This document shows positions 1 to 8,353 of a stretch of 21,768 bases of DNA, one piece after another; positions within the stretch are counted from its first letter, which is position 1, and each line of letters starts with the position of its first letter. Made by a program: the position numbers and the translations under genes. The stretch spans positions 1 to 21,768 of the forward strand of contig DIST01000004.1 in assembly GCA_002421645.1 (NCBI GenBank), read 5' to 3'. Source of the stretch: Flavobacterium sp. UBA6203. Its GTDB lineage: Bacteria; Bacteroidota; Bacteroidia; Flavobacteriales; Flavobacteriaceae. The notes beneath the pieces are model-generated. The model saw only the letters and a program-made list of their open reading frames with translations, did no database searches and was not told where the DNA came from.

Positions 1-2
1 CA

Positions 3-2150
3 GAAGAAACATACAATTCTTTGAACAAATATGCTAAAAACCTTAACGAATTAGCACGTACCGGCAAATTAGACCCTGTTATTGGTCGCGATGAAGAAAT
101 CCGTAGGGTTTTACAAATCCTAACTCGAAGAACCAAAAACAATCCAATGTTAATTGGGGAACCAGGTGTTGGTAAAACAGCTATTGCAGAAGGTCTAGCG
201 CATCGAATTGTAGATGGTGATGTTCCTGAAAATCTGAAAGATAAAATTGTTTATTCTTTAGATATGGGTGCCTTAATTGCTGGAGCCAAATACAAAGGAG
301 AATTTGAAGAACGATTAAAAGCCGTAGTAAAAGAAGTAACTTCAGCCGAAGGTGATATCGTGCTTTTCATTGACGAAATTCACACCTTAGTGGGTGCTGG
401 TGGTGGTGAAGGCGCTATGGATGCAGCTAACATATTAAAACCTGCTCTAGCTCGTGGTGAATTACGTGCGATTGGAGCGACGACTTTAGACGAATATCAA
501 AAATATTTCGAAAAAGATAAAGCGCTTGAAAGACGTTTCCAAAAAGTAAATATAGACGAACCTGACACAGAAAGCGCGATTTCAATTTTACGCGGTATCA
601 AAGAAAAATATGAAGCACATCATAAAGTTCGTATCAAAGACGATGCTATTATCGCTGCGGTAGAACTTTCGCAACGTTATATTACCAATCGTTTCTTACC
701 AGATAAAGCGATTGACTTGATGGACGAAGCGGCTTCAAAATTGCGTATGGAAATCAATTCAAAACCTGAAGAATTAGATGTTTTGGATAGAAAAATCATG
801 CAATTGGAAATCGAAATTGAAGCCATCAAACGTGAGAATGATGAAACTAAGTTGAAAGTTCTTGGTTTAGATTTAGCGAATTTAAAAGAAGAACGCAACG
901 AAATTTTCACCAAATGGAAATCAGAAAAAGACGTTGTAGATAACATTCAAGCGGTAAAATTAGAAATTGAAGATTTTAAAATCGAAGCCGAACAGGCCGA
1001 AAGAAATGGAGATTACGGAAAAGTAGCTGAAATCCGTTACGGAAAAATAAAAGAAGCACAAGAACGATTAGATGCTTTACAAACACAATTAGCAGAAAAT
1101 CAAGCTGGAAATTCTTTAATAAAAGAAGAAGTTACGCATGACGATATCGCAGAAGTGGTAGCCAAATGGACAGGAATTCCAGTAACTAAAATGCTTCAAA
1201 GTGAAAGAGAAAAACTGCTCAAATTAGAAGATGAGTTACATCGAAGAGTAGTTGGACAAGAAGAAGCCATTGAAGCCATTAGTGATGCCGTTAGAAGAAG
1301 TCGTGCTGGTTTACAAGATGCTAAAAAACCAATTGGTTCGTTCTTATTCTTAGGAACAACAGGTGTTGGTAAAACCGAATTAGCAAAAGCATTAGCCGAA
1401 TATCTATTCGACGATGAAAATGCGATGACTCGAATTGATATGAGTGAATATCAAGAACGTCATGCGGTAAGTAGATTAGTTGGTGCACCTCCAGGATATG
1501 TAGGTTATGACGAAGGCGGACAATTAACAGAAGCCGTTCGAAGAAAACCGTATTCTGTAGTATTGTTAGATGAAATTGAAAAAGCGCATCCTGATACATT
1601 TAATATCTTATTACAAGTATTAGATGAGGGTCGATTAACCGATAACAAAGGTCGCGTGGCGGATTTCAAAAACACCATTATCATCATGACTTCGAATATG
1701 GGAAGTCAAATAATTCAAGAGAAATTCGAGAATTTAAAAGGTGGAATTGAAGCAGCAACCGAAGCGGCAAAAACAGAAGTTTTAGGCTTATTGAAACAAA
1801 CCGTTAGACCTGAGTTCATCAACCGTATCGATGAAATCGTAATGTTCACACCGTTAACCGATAAAAACATTAAAGAAATTGTAGGTTTACAATTGAAAGG
1901 TGTGATTAAAATGTTAGCACAACAGCACATTACTATGGATGCCACTCCAGAAGCAGTAGCATATTTAGCAGAAAAAGGATACGATCCTCAATTTGGAGCG
2001 CGACCAGTAAAACGTGTTATTCAACGAGAAGTGTTGAACCAACTTTCGAAAGAAATTTTAGCAGGAAAAGTGACTACTGATAGTATTATTCTATTAGATT
2101 GTTTTGACGGTCAATTAGTATTTAGAAATCAAAGTGAATTGGTAAAATAA
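3..2150 (+). CDS. clpB: ATP-dependent disaggregase ClpB, 5'-truncated by window edge
   Basis: ClpB is the hexameric cytoplasmic AAA+ chaperone that threads aggregated proteins through its pore, working with DnaK. The reading frame is open from base 3, and the TTG at 21 is an internal Leu, so about 150 N-terminal residues (N-domain and linker) lie outside the window. Visible in order: first AAA+ module with Walker A GEPGVGKT (near base 156), Walker B LFIDEIH (near 365) and arginine-finger segment LERRFQ (near 526); a long charged coiled-coil middle domain (about 770-1110), the feature that separates ClpB from ClpA/ClpC; second AAA+ module with Walker A GTTGVGKT (near 1353), pore-loop GYVGYDEGG (near 1495) and Walker [14 protein letters not shown] (near 1558); sensor-2 GARPVKR (near 1998). 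There is no frameshift. A strong terminator follows 60 bases downstream. Identification is essentially certain. Confidence 0.97.
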   Translation, partial: EETYNSLNKYAKNLNELARTGKLDPVIGRDEEIRRVLQILTRRTKNNPMLIGEPGVGKTAIAEGLAHRIVDGDVPENLKDKIVYSLDMGALIAGAKYKGEFEERLKAVVKEVTSAEGDIVLFIDEIHTLVGAGGGEGAMDAANILKPALARGELRAIGATTLDEYQKYFEKDKALERRFQKVNIDEPDTESAISILRGIKEKYEAHHKVRIKDDAIIAAVELSQRYITNRFLPDKAIDLMDEAASKLRMEINSKPEELDVLDRKIMQLEIEIEAIKRENDETKLKVLGLDLANLKEERNEIFTKWKSEKDVVDNIQAVKLEIEDFKIEAEQAERNGDYGKVAEIRYGKIKEAQERLDALQTQLAENQAGNSLIKEEVTHDDIAEVVAKWTGIPVTKMLQSEREKLLKLEDELHRRVVGQEEAIEAISDAVRRSRAGLQDAKKPIGSFLFLGTTGVGKTELAKALAEYLFDDENAMTRIDMSEYQERHAVSRLVGAPPGYVGYDEGGQLTEAVRRKPYSVVLLDEIEKAHPDTFNILLQVLDEGRLTDNKGRVADFKNTIIIMTSNMGSQIIQEKFENLKGGIEAATEAAKTEVLGLLKQTVRPEFINRIDEIVMFTPLTDKNIKEIVGLQLKGVIKMLAQQHITMDATPEAVAYLAEKGYDPQFGARPVKRVIQREVLNQLSKEILAGKVTTDSIILLDCFDGQLVFRNQSELVK

Positions 2151-2209
2151 ATTCACAAAACATACCCCAATCCATGGGTTTATAATGGGTTAAGTTTGTT
2201 TTAGTTTGG

Positions 2210-2248
2210 GAAACACCGGTTCAATTTTGAATCGGTGTTTCTTTTTTT
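2210..2248 (+). terminator. Rho-independent terminator after clpB
   Basis: GAAACACCG (2210-2218) pairs perfectly with CGGTGTTTC (2233-2241). The stem extends inward through a G-T wobble and TTCAA/TTGAA pairs, and a run of seven T follows (2242-2248). It isolates clpB from the MFS gene. Confidence 0.9.
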
Positions 2249-2270
2249 ATCTGATAACCAATTATTTTTC

Positions 2271-2278
2271 TATTTTTG
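2271..2278 (+). promoter_or_regulatory. Bacteroidota -7 box before the MFS gene
   Basis: TATTTTTG matches the Bacteroidota housekeeping -7 consensus TAnnTTTG. It lies 16 bases before the ATG at 2295 and just after the clpB terminator, where a promoter is expected. I see no clear -33 TTG, so this rests on one box plus position. Confidence 0.55.
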
Positions 2279-2294
2279 AAACAAATGCAACCCA

Positions 2295-3539
2295 ATGAAA
2301 GAATTTACAACCCAAGAAAAACTAAAACATTTATTATCGTTTCCAGTAATTGTAGCAGCTTTAGGCTACTTTGTAGATATTTACGATTTATTACTTTTTG
2401 GAATTGTTCGTGTTCCCAGCTTAAAAGATATGAATTTAGATGTGGATACGGCTGGAACCATGATTCTCAATTACCAAATGGTTGGATTATTATTAGGCGG
2501 AATTCTTTGGGGTATTTTAGGAGATAAAAAAGGAAGGCTCTCCGTTTTGTTTGGTTCCATATTAGTGTATTCTTTAGCGAATATTGCTTGCGGATTTTTG
2601 CCTCATTTTCCAGTTGAAGATAAAACCATGTTATACGCATGGCTACGATTCATTGCAGGAATTGGTTTAGCAGGTGAACTCGGTGCTGGAATTACTTTAG
2701 TATCCGAATCTTTACCCAAACAATTGCGTGCTATTGGAACTTCAATTGTAGCAGGATTTGGATTACTTGGAGCTGTTGTAGCGCAATTAACCGTAGAATT
2801 AGCTGGAGATTGGACGATTGCATACTACATTGGTGGTGCTTTAGGATTAATGCTTTTGATATTGCGAATCAGTGTCGCAGAATCTGGAATTTATAACGAC
2901 ATCAAACATGATTCCGATATCAAAAAAGGAAATTTCTTTTCATTTTTTACCAATTGGAATCGTTTCGTGAAATACATGAAATGCATTGCCATTGGTTTAC
3001 CCACTTGGTTTTGTATCGGAATTTTAGCGGTGATGGCCAATCAATTTGCTATTGTTATGGGAATTGAAAATATTCAACCTGGAAAGGCTATTATGTGGGC
3101 GTATGTAGGAATTTCTATTGGAGATTTTGCTAGTGGATTTATTTCTCATTGGTTACATTCTCGAAAAAAAGCGATTGTTTATATGATGCTATTTACGATT
3201 ATAGGTGTGGTTTTAATGCTTTATGGCGGAACAAAATCGGAAAATATGTACTACTTCTATTGTGCTTGGTTAGGATTAGGCACTGGCTATTGGGCCATGT
3301 TTGTAACCGTTGGAGCAGAACAATTTGGAACCAATATTAGAAGTACTGCAACCACTACCATTCCTAATATGGTTAGAGGATTAGTTCCTGTTATGTTATT
3401 AGCTTTTGATGGTTTAAAAGTCAATAATGGCGTTATAACGGCAGCTGCAATAGTGGGTTTGTTTGCTTTTGGATTAGGCATTTACTCTACCCTAACTATT
3501 TCAGAAACCCATAATAAAGATTTAGATTTCATAGAATAA
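2295..3539 (+). CDS. MFS transporter
   Basis: A 414-residue integral membrane protein with the usual length and about twelve hydrophobic segments of a major facilitator superfamily secondary transporter. The loop between helices 2 and 3 carries the family motif A as GILGDKKGRL (near residue 75). Helix 1 has acidic residues in VDIYDLLLFG, an arrangement known from sugar and aromatic-acid H+ symporters, and a G-rich stretch with a charged residue (GIGLAGELGAG) lies near residue 125. The ATG at 2295 gives a short cytoplasmic N-terminus before helix 1 and has a -7 box upstream. It appears monocistronic or loosely linked to the next gene, which has its own -7 box. The substrate cannot be told from the sequence. 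Confidence 0.85.
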   Translation: MKEFTTQEKLKHLLSFPVIVAALGYFVDIYDLLLFGIVRVPSLKDMNLDVDTAGTMILNYQMVGLLLGGILWGILGDKKGRLSVLFGSILVYSLANIACGFLPHFPVEDKTMLYAWLRFIAGIGLAGELGAGITLVSESLPKQLRAIGTSIVAGFGLLGAVVAQLTVELAGDWTIAYYIGGALGLMLLILRISVAESGIYNDIKHDSDIKKGNFFSFFTNWNRFVKYMKCIAIGLPTWFCIGILAVMANQFAIVMGIENIQPGKAIMWAYVGISIGDFASGFISHWLHSRKKAIVYMMLFTIIGVVLMLYGGTKSENMYYFYCAWLGLGTGYWAMFVTVGAEQFGTNIRSTATTTIPNMVRGLVPVMLLAFDGLKVNNGVITAAAIVGLFAFGLGIYSTLTISETHNKDLDFIE

Positions 3540-3545
3540 TTTCAT

Positions 3546-3553
3546 TAAATTTG
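3546..3553 (+). promoter_or_regulatory. -7 box before the DUF4199 gene
   Basis: TAAATTTG fits TAnnTTTG and sits 25 bases before the ATG at 3579, just after the MFS stop codon. No convincing -33 box was found. It may let the 3579-6111 run be transcribed apart from the MFS gene. Confidence 0.45.
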
Positions 3554-3578
3554 ATTCACTAACCAAAAACTAATCATC

Positions 3579-4082
3579 ATGAACAATATTGTTTTAAAAA
3601 ATGGAATATTTGGAAGCCTTATTGTTTCTGTATTATTACTATCAGTCACTTTCTACATGAAAGCAAATCCAGAAAAAGAAGTAAGCATGTTTTTTGGTTT
3701 TGCTGGAATGCTTCTTGCTTTCATCTTTGTGGTATTAGGAATTAAACAACAACGAGATGCAAATAATGGTTTCATTTCTCTTGGAAAAGCATTCCTAACA
3801 GGTTTTTGGATTACGTTAATTATTTCAACTATTTATGTTTTAGTTTGGTTGGTGATTTTGTATAATTTCTTCCCAAATTTTGCAGAACATTATACGGATA
3901 TGGCTATTGCAAAAGCAAGTCCAGATGAAGTAGCTAAAGTAACCGAAGATATGAATTCCTTTAAAGAAATGTATAAAAGTCCAATTATGGTTATATTATT
4001 AACTTATATGGAAATATTACCATTAGGAATTGTATTTTCGTTAATAAGTGCTTTAATTTTAAAGAAAAAGCAAATTAACTAA
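3579..4082 (+). CDS. DUF4199 family membrane protein
   Basis: A 167-residue protein with four hydrophobic segments (roughly residues 10-28, 37-56, 70-95 and 135-160) and a charged extramembrane stretch between the third and fourth. The layout and the segment around GKAFLTGFWITL fit the DUF4199 family, which is common in Bacteroidota and has no assigned biochemical function. Its stop codon directly abuts the next ATG (4080-4082 and 4083-4085), so translation of the two is probably coupled. Function unknown. Confidence 0.8.
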   Translation: MNNIVLKNGIFGSLIVSVLLLSVTFYMKANPEKEVSMFFGFAGMLLAFIFVVLGIKQQRDANNGFISLGKAFLTGFWITLIISTIYVLVWLVILYNFFPNFAEHYTDMAIAKASPDEVAKVTEDMNSFKEMYKSPIMVILLTYMEILPLGIVFSLISALILKKKQIN

Positions 4083-4691
4083 ATGAAAAAACTACAACTT
4101 TATTCTCTATTATTCTTTGTCGGATTATTAATTTCTGGAATTCTTCCAAAAGAATATTTTACTTGGTTTTTAGAAGTATTACCTGCCATTATTGGATTCG
4201 CAATTCTAGCTTTTACCTTTAAGCGTTTTCAGTTTACCAATTTTACGTACTTTTTTATTCTCATTCATTGCTACATCTTATTCCTTGGCGGGCATTATAC
4301 GTATGCAGAAGTTCCTCCATTTGAATGGATAAAAGAAACGTTTCATCAAACTCGAAACAACTACGATAAAGTGGGGCATTTTGCTCAAGGCTTTGTTCCA
4401 GCTATGATTGTGCGAGAATTATTCATTCGTAAAAATGTTATTTCTAACAAAAGTTTCTTCAACTTCATCATTGTAGCGGTTTGTTTGGCAATAAGTGCCG
4501 CTTACGAATGGTTAGAATGGGGTGTTTCTTTGTGTACTGGGGAAGGTGGAGATGCGTTTTTGGGAACACAAGGTTACATTTGGGACACACAATCGGATAT
4601 GCTGTATGCAACCATTGGCGCTATTTGTATGTTAATTTTCTTCAGTAAAAAACAAGACAAAGCTATTCAAGAGCAATTTCAAACTCAATAA
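4083..4691 (+). CDS. DUF2238 (YjdF-like) membrane protein
   Basis: A 202-residue inner-membrane protein with about six hydrophobic segments. It carries the conserved family positions: GGHYTYAEVP (near residue 70), NNYDKVGHFAQGF (near 93), AAYEWLEWG (near 139) and FLGTQGYIWDTQSDM (near 159). The His, Glu and Asp residues at membrane borders are conserved in the DUF2238/YjdF family; whether they bind metal or act catalytically is not known to me. It starts immediately after the DUF4199 stop and is followed 17 bases later by the acetyltransferase, suggesting one transcript. The family call is firm; the role is unknown. Confidence 0.85.
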   Translation: MKKLQLYSLLFFVGLLISGILPKEYFTWFLEVLPAIIGFAILAFTFKRFQFTNFTYFFILIHCYILFLGGHYTYAEVPPFEWIKETFHQTRNNYDKVGHFAQGFVPAMIVRELFIRKNVISNKSFFNFIIVAVCLAISAAYEWLEWGVSLCTGEGGDAFLGTQGYIWDTQSDMLYATIGAICMLIFFSKKQDKAIQEQFQTQ

Positions 4692-4708
4692 AAAAACAAA
4701 TTATAAAA

Positions 4709-5269
4709 ATGTTACAACTCAACTTCTCTCCTTTTCCAATATTAGAATCAGAACGTTTGCGTTTTAGAAAACTAACAGATAATGATGCTCCAGAAATTTT
4801 AGCACTTCGAGGCAATCCTGAAACCATGAAATTTATTCCGAGACCACTCGCTACAAATATTGAAGATGCTTTGAATCACATCAAAATCATTAACGATAAA
4901 ATAGACGAAAATCTCGATATCAACTGGGCTGTAACCGAAAAAGGAAGCAATAAATGCATTGGAATTATGGGATTTTACAGAACCCAACCTGAACATTTTA
5001 GAACCGAATTAGGTTACATGATTGTACCTGAACACAACGGAAAAGGTTATGTTACAGAAGCGGTTAAAACACTATTAGATTATGCTTTCAATACCTTAAA
5101 TTTTCATTCTATTGAAGCTGTTATTGATTCTAGACACATTGCATCAGAGCGCGTTTTACAAAAAAATGGTTTTGAAAAAGAAGCGCATTTTAAAGAGAAC
5201 TTTTATTACAACAATGAATTTACAGATACCGTAATTTATGGCTTGTTAAAACGAAATTTCAACAAATGA
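4709..5269 (+). CDS. GNAT family N-acetyltransferase (RimJ/RimL type)
   Basis: A 186-residue cytoplasmic enzyme expected to transfer acetyl from acetyl-CoA to an amine. It begins with the usual RimJ-type opening ILESERLRFRKLTDNDA (residues 11-27). Motif A is ELGYMIVPEHNGKGYVTEAV (residues 100-119), with the pyrophosphate-binding N-G-K-G-Y segment at 110-114. The following SERVLQKNGFEKE is the motif B region. It resembles proteins that acetylate ribosomal-protein N-termini, but this subgroup also holds antibiotic and small-molecule acetyltransferases, so the substrate is open. The ATG at 4709 follows an A-rich leader. Its last four bases overlap the next gene as ATGA. Confidence 0.88.
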   Translation: MLQLNFSPFPILESERLRFRKLTDNDAPEILALRGNPETMKFIPRPLATNIEDALNHIKIINDKIDENLDINWAVTEKGSNKCIGIMGFYRTQPEHFRTELGYMIVPEHNGKGYVTEAVKTLLDYAFNTLNFHSIEAVIDSRHIASERVLQKNGFEKEAHFKENFYYNNEFTDTVIYGLLKRNFNK

Positions 5270-6111
5270 TTATAACCATAAAAAATAATAAAATTTCGGC
5301 ATCAATTAATACTCTTGGTGCCGAATTAATCCGATTAGAAAAAGATTCCAAAAATTACATTTGGACAGTTGATGAAACGTATTGGAACAAAACGTCTCCG
5401 ATATTGTTTCCTATTGTAGGGCGATTAAAAAATGACACTTACAGCATTGACAATAAAATATACGAATTACCACGACATGGTTTTGCTAGAAATTTCGAAT
5501 TTCAAATTGTAAATCAAACCGAAAGTTCCGTTGCTTTTGTATTGGAAAGTAATTCCGAAACTTTGAAAAATTATCCGTTTGAGTTTGAATTACGATTGGA
5601 ATATGAATTAGACGAAAACGAATTAAAAATAAAGTATTCCGTTGAAAACAAATCAGAAGCAACAATGCCTTTTTCTATTGGAGCGCATCCTGCTTTTGCA
5701 ATTGAAAATTCATTTTCTGATTATTCCTTGAAATTTAACCAAACCGAAGAATTTATATCGCATGAATTAGATAACGAGCAATTTAATACAGTATCCAAAA
5801 AAATACAATCAGAAAATGGGATTATTGATTTGAATTACACTCTTTTTGAAAAAGACGCTTTAGTTTTTAAGCATTTACAATCAAATGAATTGACACTTTT
5901 AAAAAAGAATGAACCTGTTATTACTGTTCAATTTGAAGGATTTCCTTACTTAGGAATTTGGACCAAACCTAACGCTCCTTTTTTGTGTATTGAACCTTGG
6001 TGTGGTTTAGCTGATAATGGAAATCATAACGGAAATATTTTTGAAAAAGAAGGAATTAATTTATTACAACCAAAAGAAACTTTTTCAAGAACAATCAAAA
6101 TAAAAATATAA
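5266..6111 (+). CDS. Aldose 1-epimerase family protein (LacX-like)
   Basis: A 281-residue beta-sandwich enzyme of the galactose mutarotase superfamily, which interconverts alpha and beta anomers of sugars. Visible markers: SPILFPIVGRLKND (residues 44-57) with the substrate-binding Arg, ELPRHGFAR with His71, and IGAHPAF with His141; the segment IEPWCGLADNG near residue 245 is a candidate for the general-base region. The length fits the short LacX subgroup rather than GalM (about 340-390). Start ATG overlaps the acetyltransferase stop (ATGA, 5266-5269), so translational coupling is likely. A bidirectional terminator follows directly. The sugar substrate is not determinable. Confidence 0.87.
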   Translation: MIITIKNNKISASINTLGAELIRLEKDSKNYIWTVDETYWNKTSPILFPIVGRLKNDTYSIDNKIYELPRHGFARNFEFQIVNQTESSVAFVLESNSETLKNYPFEFELRLEYELDENELKIKYSVENKSEATMPFSIGAHPAFAIENSFSDYSLKFNQTEEFISHELDNEQFNTVSKKIQSENGIIDLNYTLFEKDALVFKHLQSNELTLLKKNEPVITVQFEGFPYLGIWTKPNAPFLCIEPWCGLADNGNHNGNIFEKEGINLLQPKETFSRTIKIKI

Positions 6112-6112
6112 A

Positions 6113-6136
6113 AAAATCCCGATTTCTCGGGATTTT
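6113..6136. terminator. Bidirectional terminator between convergent genes
   Basis: AAAATCCCGA (6113-6122) and TCGGGATTTT (6127-6136) pair perfectly over ten bases around a TTTC loop. T-rich sequence follows on both strands, so it can end both the plus-strand epimerase run and the minus-strand Lys-rich gene, whose stop is 5 bases away. Confidence 0.9.
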
Positions 6137-6140
6137 CAAT

Positions 6141-6665
6141 TTAGTCGATATAGGTTTTATTTCCGTTTTTATTGATATAATATTTACCACCTCTTGGTCC
6201 TGTAAATACTTTTTTTCCTTTGTATTTACCAGTTACTTTATCCGTAACCTTTTTCTCTGCTGCTCTAGAAATTGCGGTTTCTTTCAAGTCTTCTTTTTCT
6301 TCAGCTTCAGTCTTCTTCACTTTAGTTTTAGCTTCTGCTTTTTTTGTTTCTACTTTAGCCTTAGTGTCTGCTTTTTTTGCATCAACTTTTGCTTTAGCTT
6401 CTTCTTGCTTTGCAATAGCTTTAGCTTTTGAAGTTGATGCTGTAGCTTTTCCTTTTGCAGAAGCTTCATCTGCTTTTGATTTAGCATCTTTTTTTACAGA
6501 TTCTGCTTTTTTATCAACTTCTTTCTTTTTCTTGTCAGCTTCTTTTTTCTTTTTTTCCGCTTGTTCTGTAGTTGTCTTTTTAGCTTCTTTAGTTGCTTTT
6601 GTATCTTGCGCTAAAGAACTTAATGTGAATAGTAGGGATAAACCCAGAAGAGCTACTTTTTTCAT
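6141..6665 (-). CDS. Secreted Lys/Ala-rich protein with LEA-like 11-mers and PBCV basic adaptor motif
   Basis: A 174-residue protein with a signal peptide (MKK, hydrophobic core, cut after about SLAQ at residue 20). Residues 21-140 are extremely rich in Lys, Ala and Glu, with no Cys or Trp, predicting a highly charged helix or disordered coil. Residues 89-121 form three 11-residue repeats (EAKAKVDAKKA, DTKAKVETKKA, EAKTKVKKTEA), and weaker 11-residue periodicity runs back to about residue 35. This spacing resembles group 3 LEA proteins. The C-terminus (KVFTGPRGGKYYINKNGNK, 152-170) matches the PBCV-specific basic adaptor domain. The product is probably periplasmic or secreted; the binding partner is unknown. 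TAACTTTA, one base off the -7 consensus, overlaps the stop of the upstream gene and may drive it separately. Confidence 0.8.
   Translation of the reverse strand: MKKVALLGLSLLFTLSSLAQDTKATKEAKKTTTEQAEKKKKEADKKKKEVDKKAESVKKDAKSKADEASAKGKATASTSKAKAIAKQEEAKAKVDAKKADTKAKVETKKAEAKTKVKKTEAEEKEDLKETAISRAAEKKVTDKVTGKYKGKKVFTGPRGGKYYINKNGNKTYID
6303..6401 (-). repeat. Three tandem 11-codon repeats in the Lys-rich gene
   Basis: Codons 89-121 encode three consecutive 11-residue units with the shared pattern x-[AT]-K-[AT]-K-V-x-x-K-x-[AE]. The DNA copies have diverged more than the protein, suggesting selection on the periodicity rather than recent duplication. Confidence 0.7.
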
Positions 6666-6683
6666 ATATAATCTGATTTAAAG

Positions 6684-6965
6684 TTACACTATTTTATGAA
6701 TTCTTTTTACCGGAATTACAATACCTTGTTTTAATATTACTCGTTCATCAGTAACTCCCCAAATAGTTGTTTCAACCACTTTTTTAGAAGTATCATCTTC
6801 AAAATAAATTTTTATTTTTAAGTGTTCTAAATTTCCAAGTGAAAGAGCTCTATCCAAATCATTTATCCTAGCAATCATTTCTTCCTTGTCTTTGAGTACA
6901 TCAATTTGAGGAAAATTCAAATATGCAATAGATTCTTTATCTATCAATTCAAATATTGAGTCCAT
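6684..6965 (-). CDS. Conserved hypothetical protein (93 aa)
   Basis: A small soluble protein with no signal peptide or membrane segment. The first half is acidic and helical with a central RINDLDRALSLGNLEHLK stretch. The second half looks like four to five short beta strands (KIKIYFEDD, KKVVETTIWGV, ERVILKQGIVIP, KRIHKIV), the pattern of a small barrel. I recall similar proteins across Flavobacteriaceae but no assigned function. The ATG at 6965 is preceded by TAACTTTA (about 25 bases upstream), one base off the -7 consensus. It ends 18 bases before the Lys-rich gene on the same strand, so the two may share a transcript. Confidence 0.75.
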   Translation of the reverse strand: MDSIFELIDKESIAYLNFPQIDVLKDKEEMIARINDLDRALSLGNLEHLKIKIYFEDDTSKKVVETTIWGVTDERVILKQGIVIPVKRIHKIV

Positions 6966-7040
6966 AATTAATTTTATTCGTTTAATACCCTAAAGTTAAT
7001 AAAAAGAATGACTAATTTGAAATTTCACTATAAGAAATAA

Positions 7041-7072
7041 AAAAAGAGGATGAAAATTCATCCTCTTTTTTA
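7041..7072 (-). terminator. Terminator after the OmpW-like gene
   Basis: Bases 7041-7055 (AAAAAAGAGGATGAA) are exactly complementary to 7058-7072, giving a long A/T-flanked hairpin with a T-run on either strand. It lies 19 bases past the stop of the minus-strand OmpW-like gene and separates it from the 93-aa gene. Confidence 0.9.
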
Positions 7073-7090
7073 TAAACTAACCAATAACAC

Positions 7091-7753
7091 TTAAAATTTC
7101 ATACCAACTCCAACTCCAAATAACCAAGGGTCAATATCTACCTTAGCTGGAATGCTTAAACCTGGAGCTAAATTTGATGCATCAACTGTAACATCTGTGT
7201 TTAAGAACAATCTTTTTGCATCTACGTTTATGAAAAATTTATCATTTAACATTAAGTCAAAACCTACTTGAGCTGCATATCCTAATGCATTATCATATTT
7301 TACATCAGCAACGCCACCCGATTTAACATTGTAAAATAATGTATAATTTACACCAGCTCCAATGTAAGGTTTTAAAACTTTTTTATCCGATGTATAAAAA
7401 TGATATTGTGCCGTTAATGTTGGAGGTAATAACCAAACACTTCCTAAATCTACATTTCCCGCAGCAGTATTAATTGCTTTTACATCGTGTTTTGCAGTTC
7501 CCAAAATCAATTCTGCAGCAAAATGTTCTGTAAAGAAATAAGTAAAGTCCAATTCTGGAATTAAAGCATTCGAAATTGCAACATCACCACCGATAATACC
7601 AATTTTAGCACTTTCATCTGGAGTTACACCCACTGCTCTTAAACGAACTTGCCATCTTTTAAAATCATTGACCTTTTCATCTTTATCTTGTGCATTTACA
7701 AAATTAATTGTCATCAAAGACATTGCCATCAAAGCAAAAACTATTTTTCTCAT
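7091..7753 (-). CDS. OmpW-like outer membrane beta-barrel protein
   Basis: A 220-residue protein with a clear signal peptide (MRKIVFALMAMSLM, cleavage after about FVNAQ). The rest alternates hydrophobic and polar residues in strands and ends in GVGVGMKF, with the terminal aromatic residue typical of outer-membrane barrels. Segments such as LIPELDFTYFFTEHFAAEL, PPTLTAQYHFY and LKPYIGAGVNYTLFY fit the OmpW/COG3047 family, eight-stranded barrels with a narrow hydrophobic channel. I chose the ATG at 7753: the TTG at 7780 would add nine residues before the signal peptide and starts at the -7 box itself. TATCTTTG at 7778-7785 (minus) is a good -7 box. A terminator follows. What passes through the barrel is unknown. 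Confidence 0.87.
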   Translation of the reverse strand: MRKIVFALMAMSLMTINFVNAQDKDEKVNDFKRWQVRLRAVGVTPDESAKIGIIGGDVAISNALIPELDFTYFFTEHFAAELILGTAKHDVKAINTAAGNVDLGSVWLLPPTLTAQYHFYTSDKKVLKPYIGAGVNYTLFYNVKSGGVADVKYDNALGYAAQVGFDLMLNDKFFINVDAKRLFLNTDVTVDASNLAPGLSIPAKVDIDPWLFGVGVGMKF

Positions 7754-7777
7754 TTTGTTAAGTTTAAAATTATGAGT

Positions 7778-7785
7778 CAAAGATA
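7778..7785 (-). promoter_or_regulatory. -7 box before the OmpW-like gene
   Basis: On the minus strand this reads TATCTTTG, a full match to TAnnTTTG, ending 24 bases before the ATG at 7753. Because the TTG at 7780 lies in this box, transcription would begin downstream of it, which supports the ATG as the real start. Confidence 0.6.
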
Positions 7786-7864
7786 TTTAGATGAAAAATC
7801 GTAAAAACTGATATAAATCATTGTTTGAAAATTATTAATCTCTAATTATCATTTTAAAATGCTA

Positions 7865-7883
7865 TAATTTTGATTTACATTTG
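7865..7883 (+). promoter_or_regulatory. Two tandem -7 boxes before smpB
   Basis: TAATTTTG (7865-7872) and TACATTTG (7876-7883) both fit TAnnTTTG, 11 bases apart. The second ends only eight bases before the smpB ATG at 7892, so transcription from it would start within a base or two of the start codon. The first would give a leader of about a dozen bases. Confidence 0.55.
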
Positions 7884-7891
7884 TAATCTAT

Positions 7892-8344
7892 ATGCAAAAG
7901 ACCGTTAACATACTTAATAAAAGAGCTAAATTCGATTACGAAATTTTAGACAAATATACCGCTGGAATCGTTTTAACCGGAACCGAAATCAAATCCATTC
8001 GTCTGGGAAAAGCTTCTATTGCTGAAAGTTTTTGTGAATTTCATGATGGCGAGTTATTTGTAATTAACTCCCACATCGAAGAATATTTATACGGAACCCA
8101 CTACAATCACAAAGCAAAAAGTGAACGTAAATTATTATTGAATAAACGCGAACTAAAAAAACTCGATAAAGATTCGGATAATAAAGGATTAACAATTGTT
8201 CCGCTTCGTCTGTTTACCAATGAAAAAGGATTGGCTAAATTAGACATTGCTTTGTGTAGAGGTAAGAAAAACTACGACAAACGTGAATCACTGAAAGAGC
8301 AAGATACCAAACGCGATTTAGATCGAATTAAGAAAAGTTTCTAA
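7892..8344 (+). CDS. smpB: SsrA-binding protein SmpB
   Basis: SmpB binds tmRNA and mimics a codon-anticodon helix in the A site, allowing rescue of ribosomes stalled on messages lacking a stop codon. The 150-residue product has the normal length. Family landmarks: [20 protein letters not shown] (9-28), [16 protein letters not shown] (28-43), the barrel segment [10 protein letters not shown], the [17 protein letters not shown] stretch near 71-83 (here beginning YNHK), and the basic C-terminal tail [19 protein letters not shown], which folds as a helix in the mRNA channel. No tmRNA gene is visible here. The XRE gene starts nine bases downstream and is probably co-transcribed. Confidence 0.97.
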   Translation: MQKTVNILNKRAKFDYEILDKYTAGIVLTGTEIKSIRLGKASIAESFCEFHDGELFVINSHIEEYLYGTHYNHKAKSERKLLLNKRELKKLDKDSDNKGLTIVPLRLFTNEKGLAKLDIALCRGKKNYDKRESLKEQDTKRDLDRIKKSF

Positions 8345-8353
8345 TCATACTTT

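Noticed and set aside
21..23. TTG as the start of clpB
   Set aside because: The frame continues upstream with residues E-E-T-Y-N-S, typical of the ClpB linker before LNKYAKNL; the gene is cut by the window edge.
6220..6681. A 153-codon open frame on the plus strand opposite the Lys-rich gene, with a hydrophobic Ala/Phe/Ser-rich product
   Set aside because: It is the antisense of Lys/Ala/Glu codons, which lack stops on the other strand; it has no family resemblance, and the minus-strand gene has a signal peptide, a recognisable C-terminal motif and a terminator.
7753..7780. TTG at 7780 as the OmpW-like start
   Set aside because: It would put nine polar residues ahead of the signal peptide and lies within the likely -7 promoter box; the ATG at 7753 gives a normal signal peptide.
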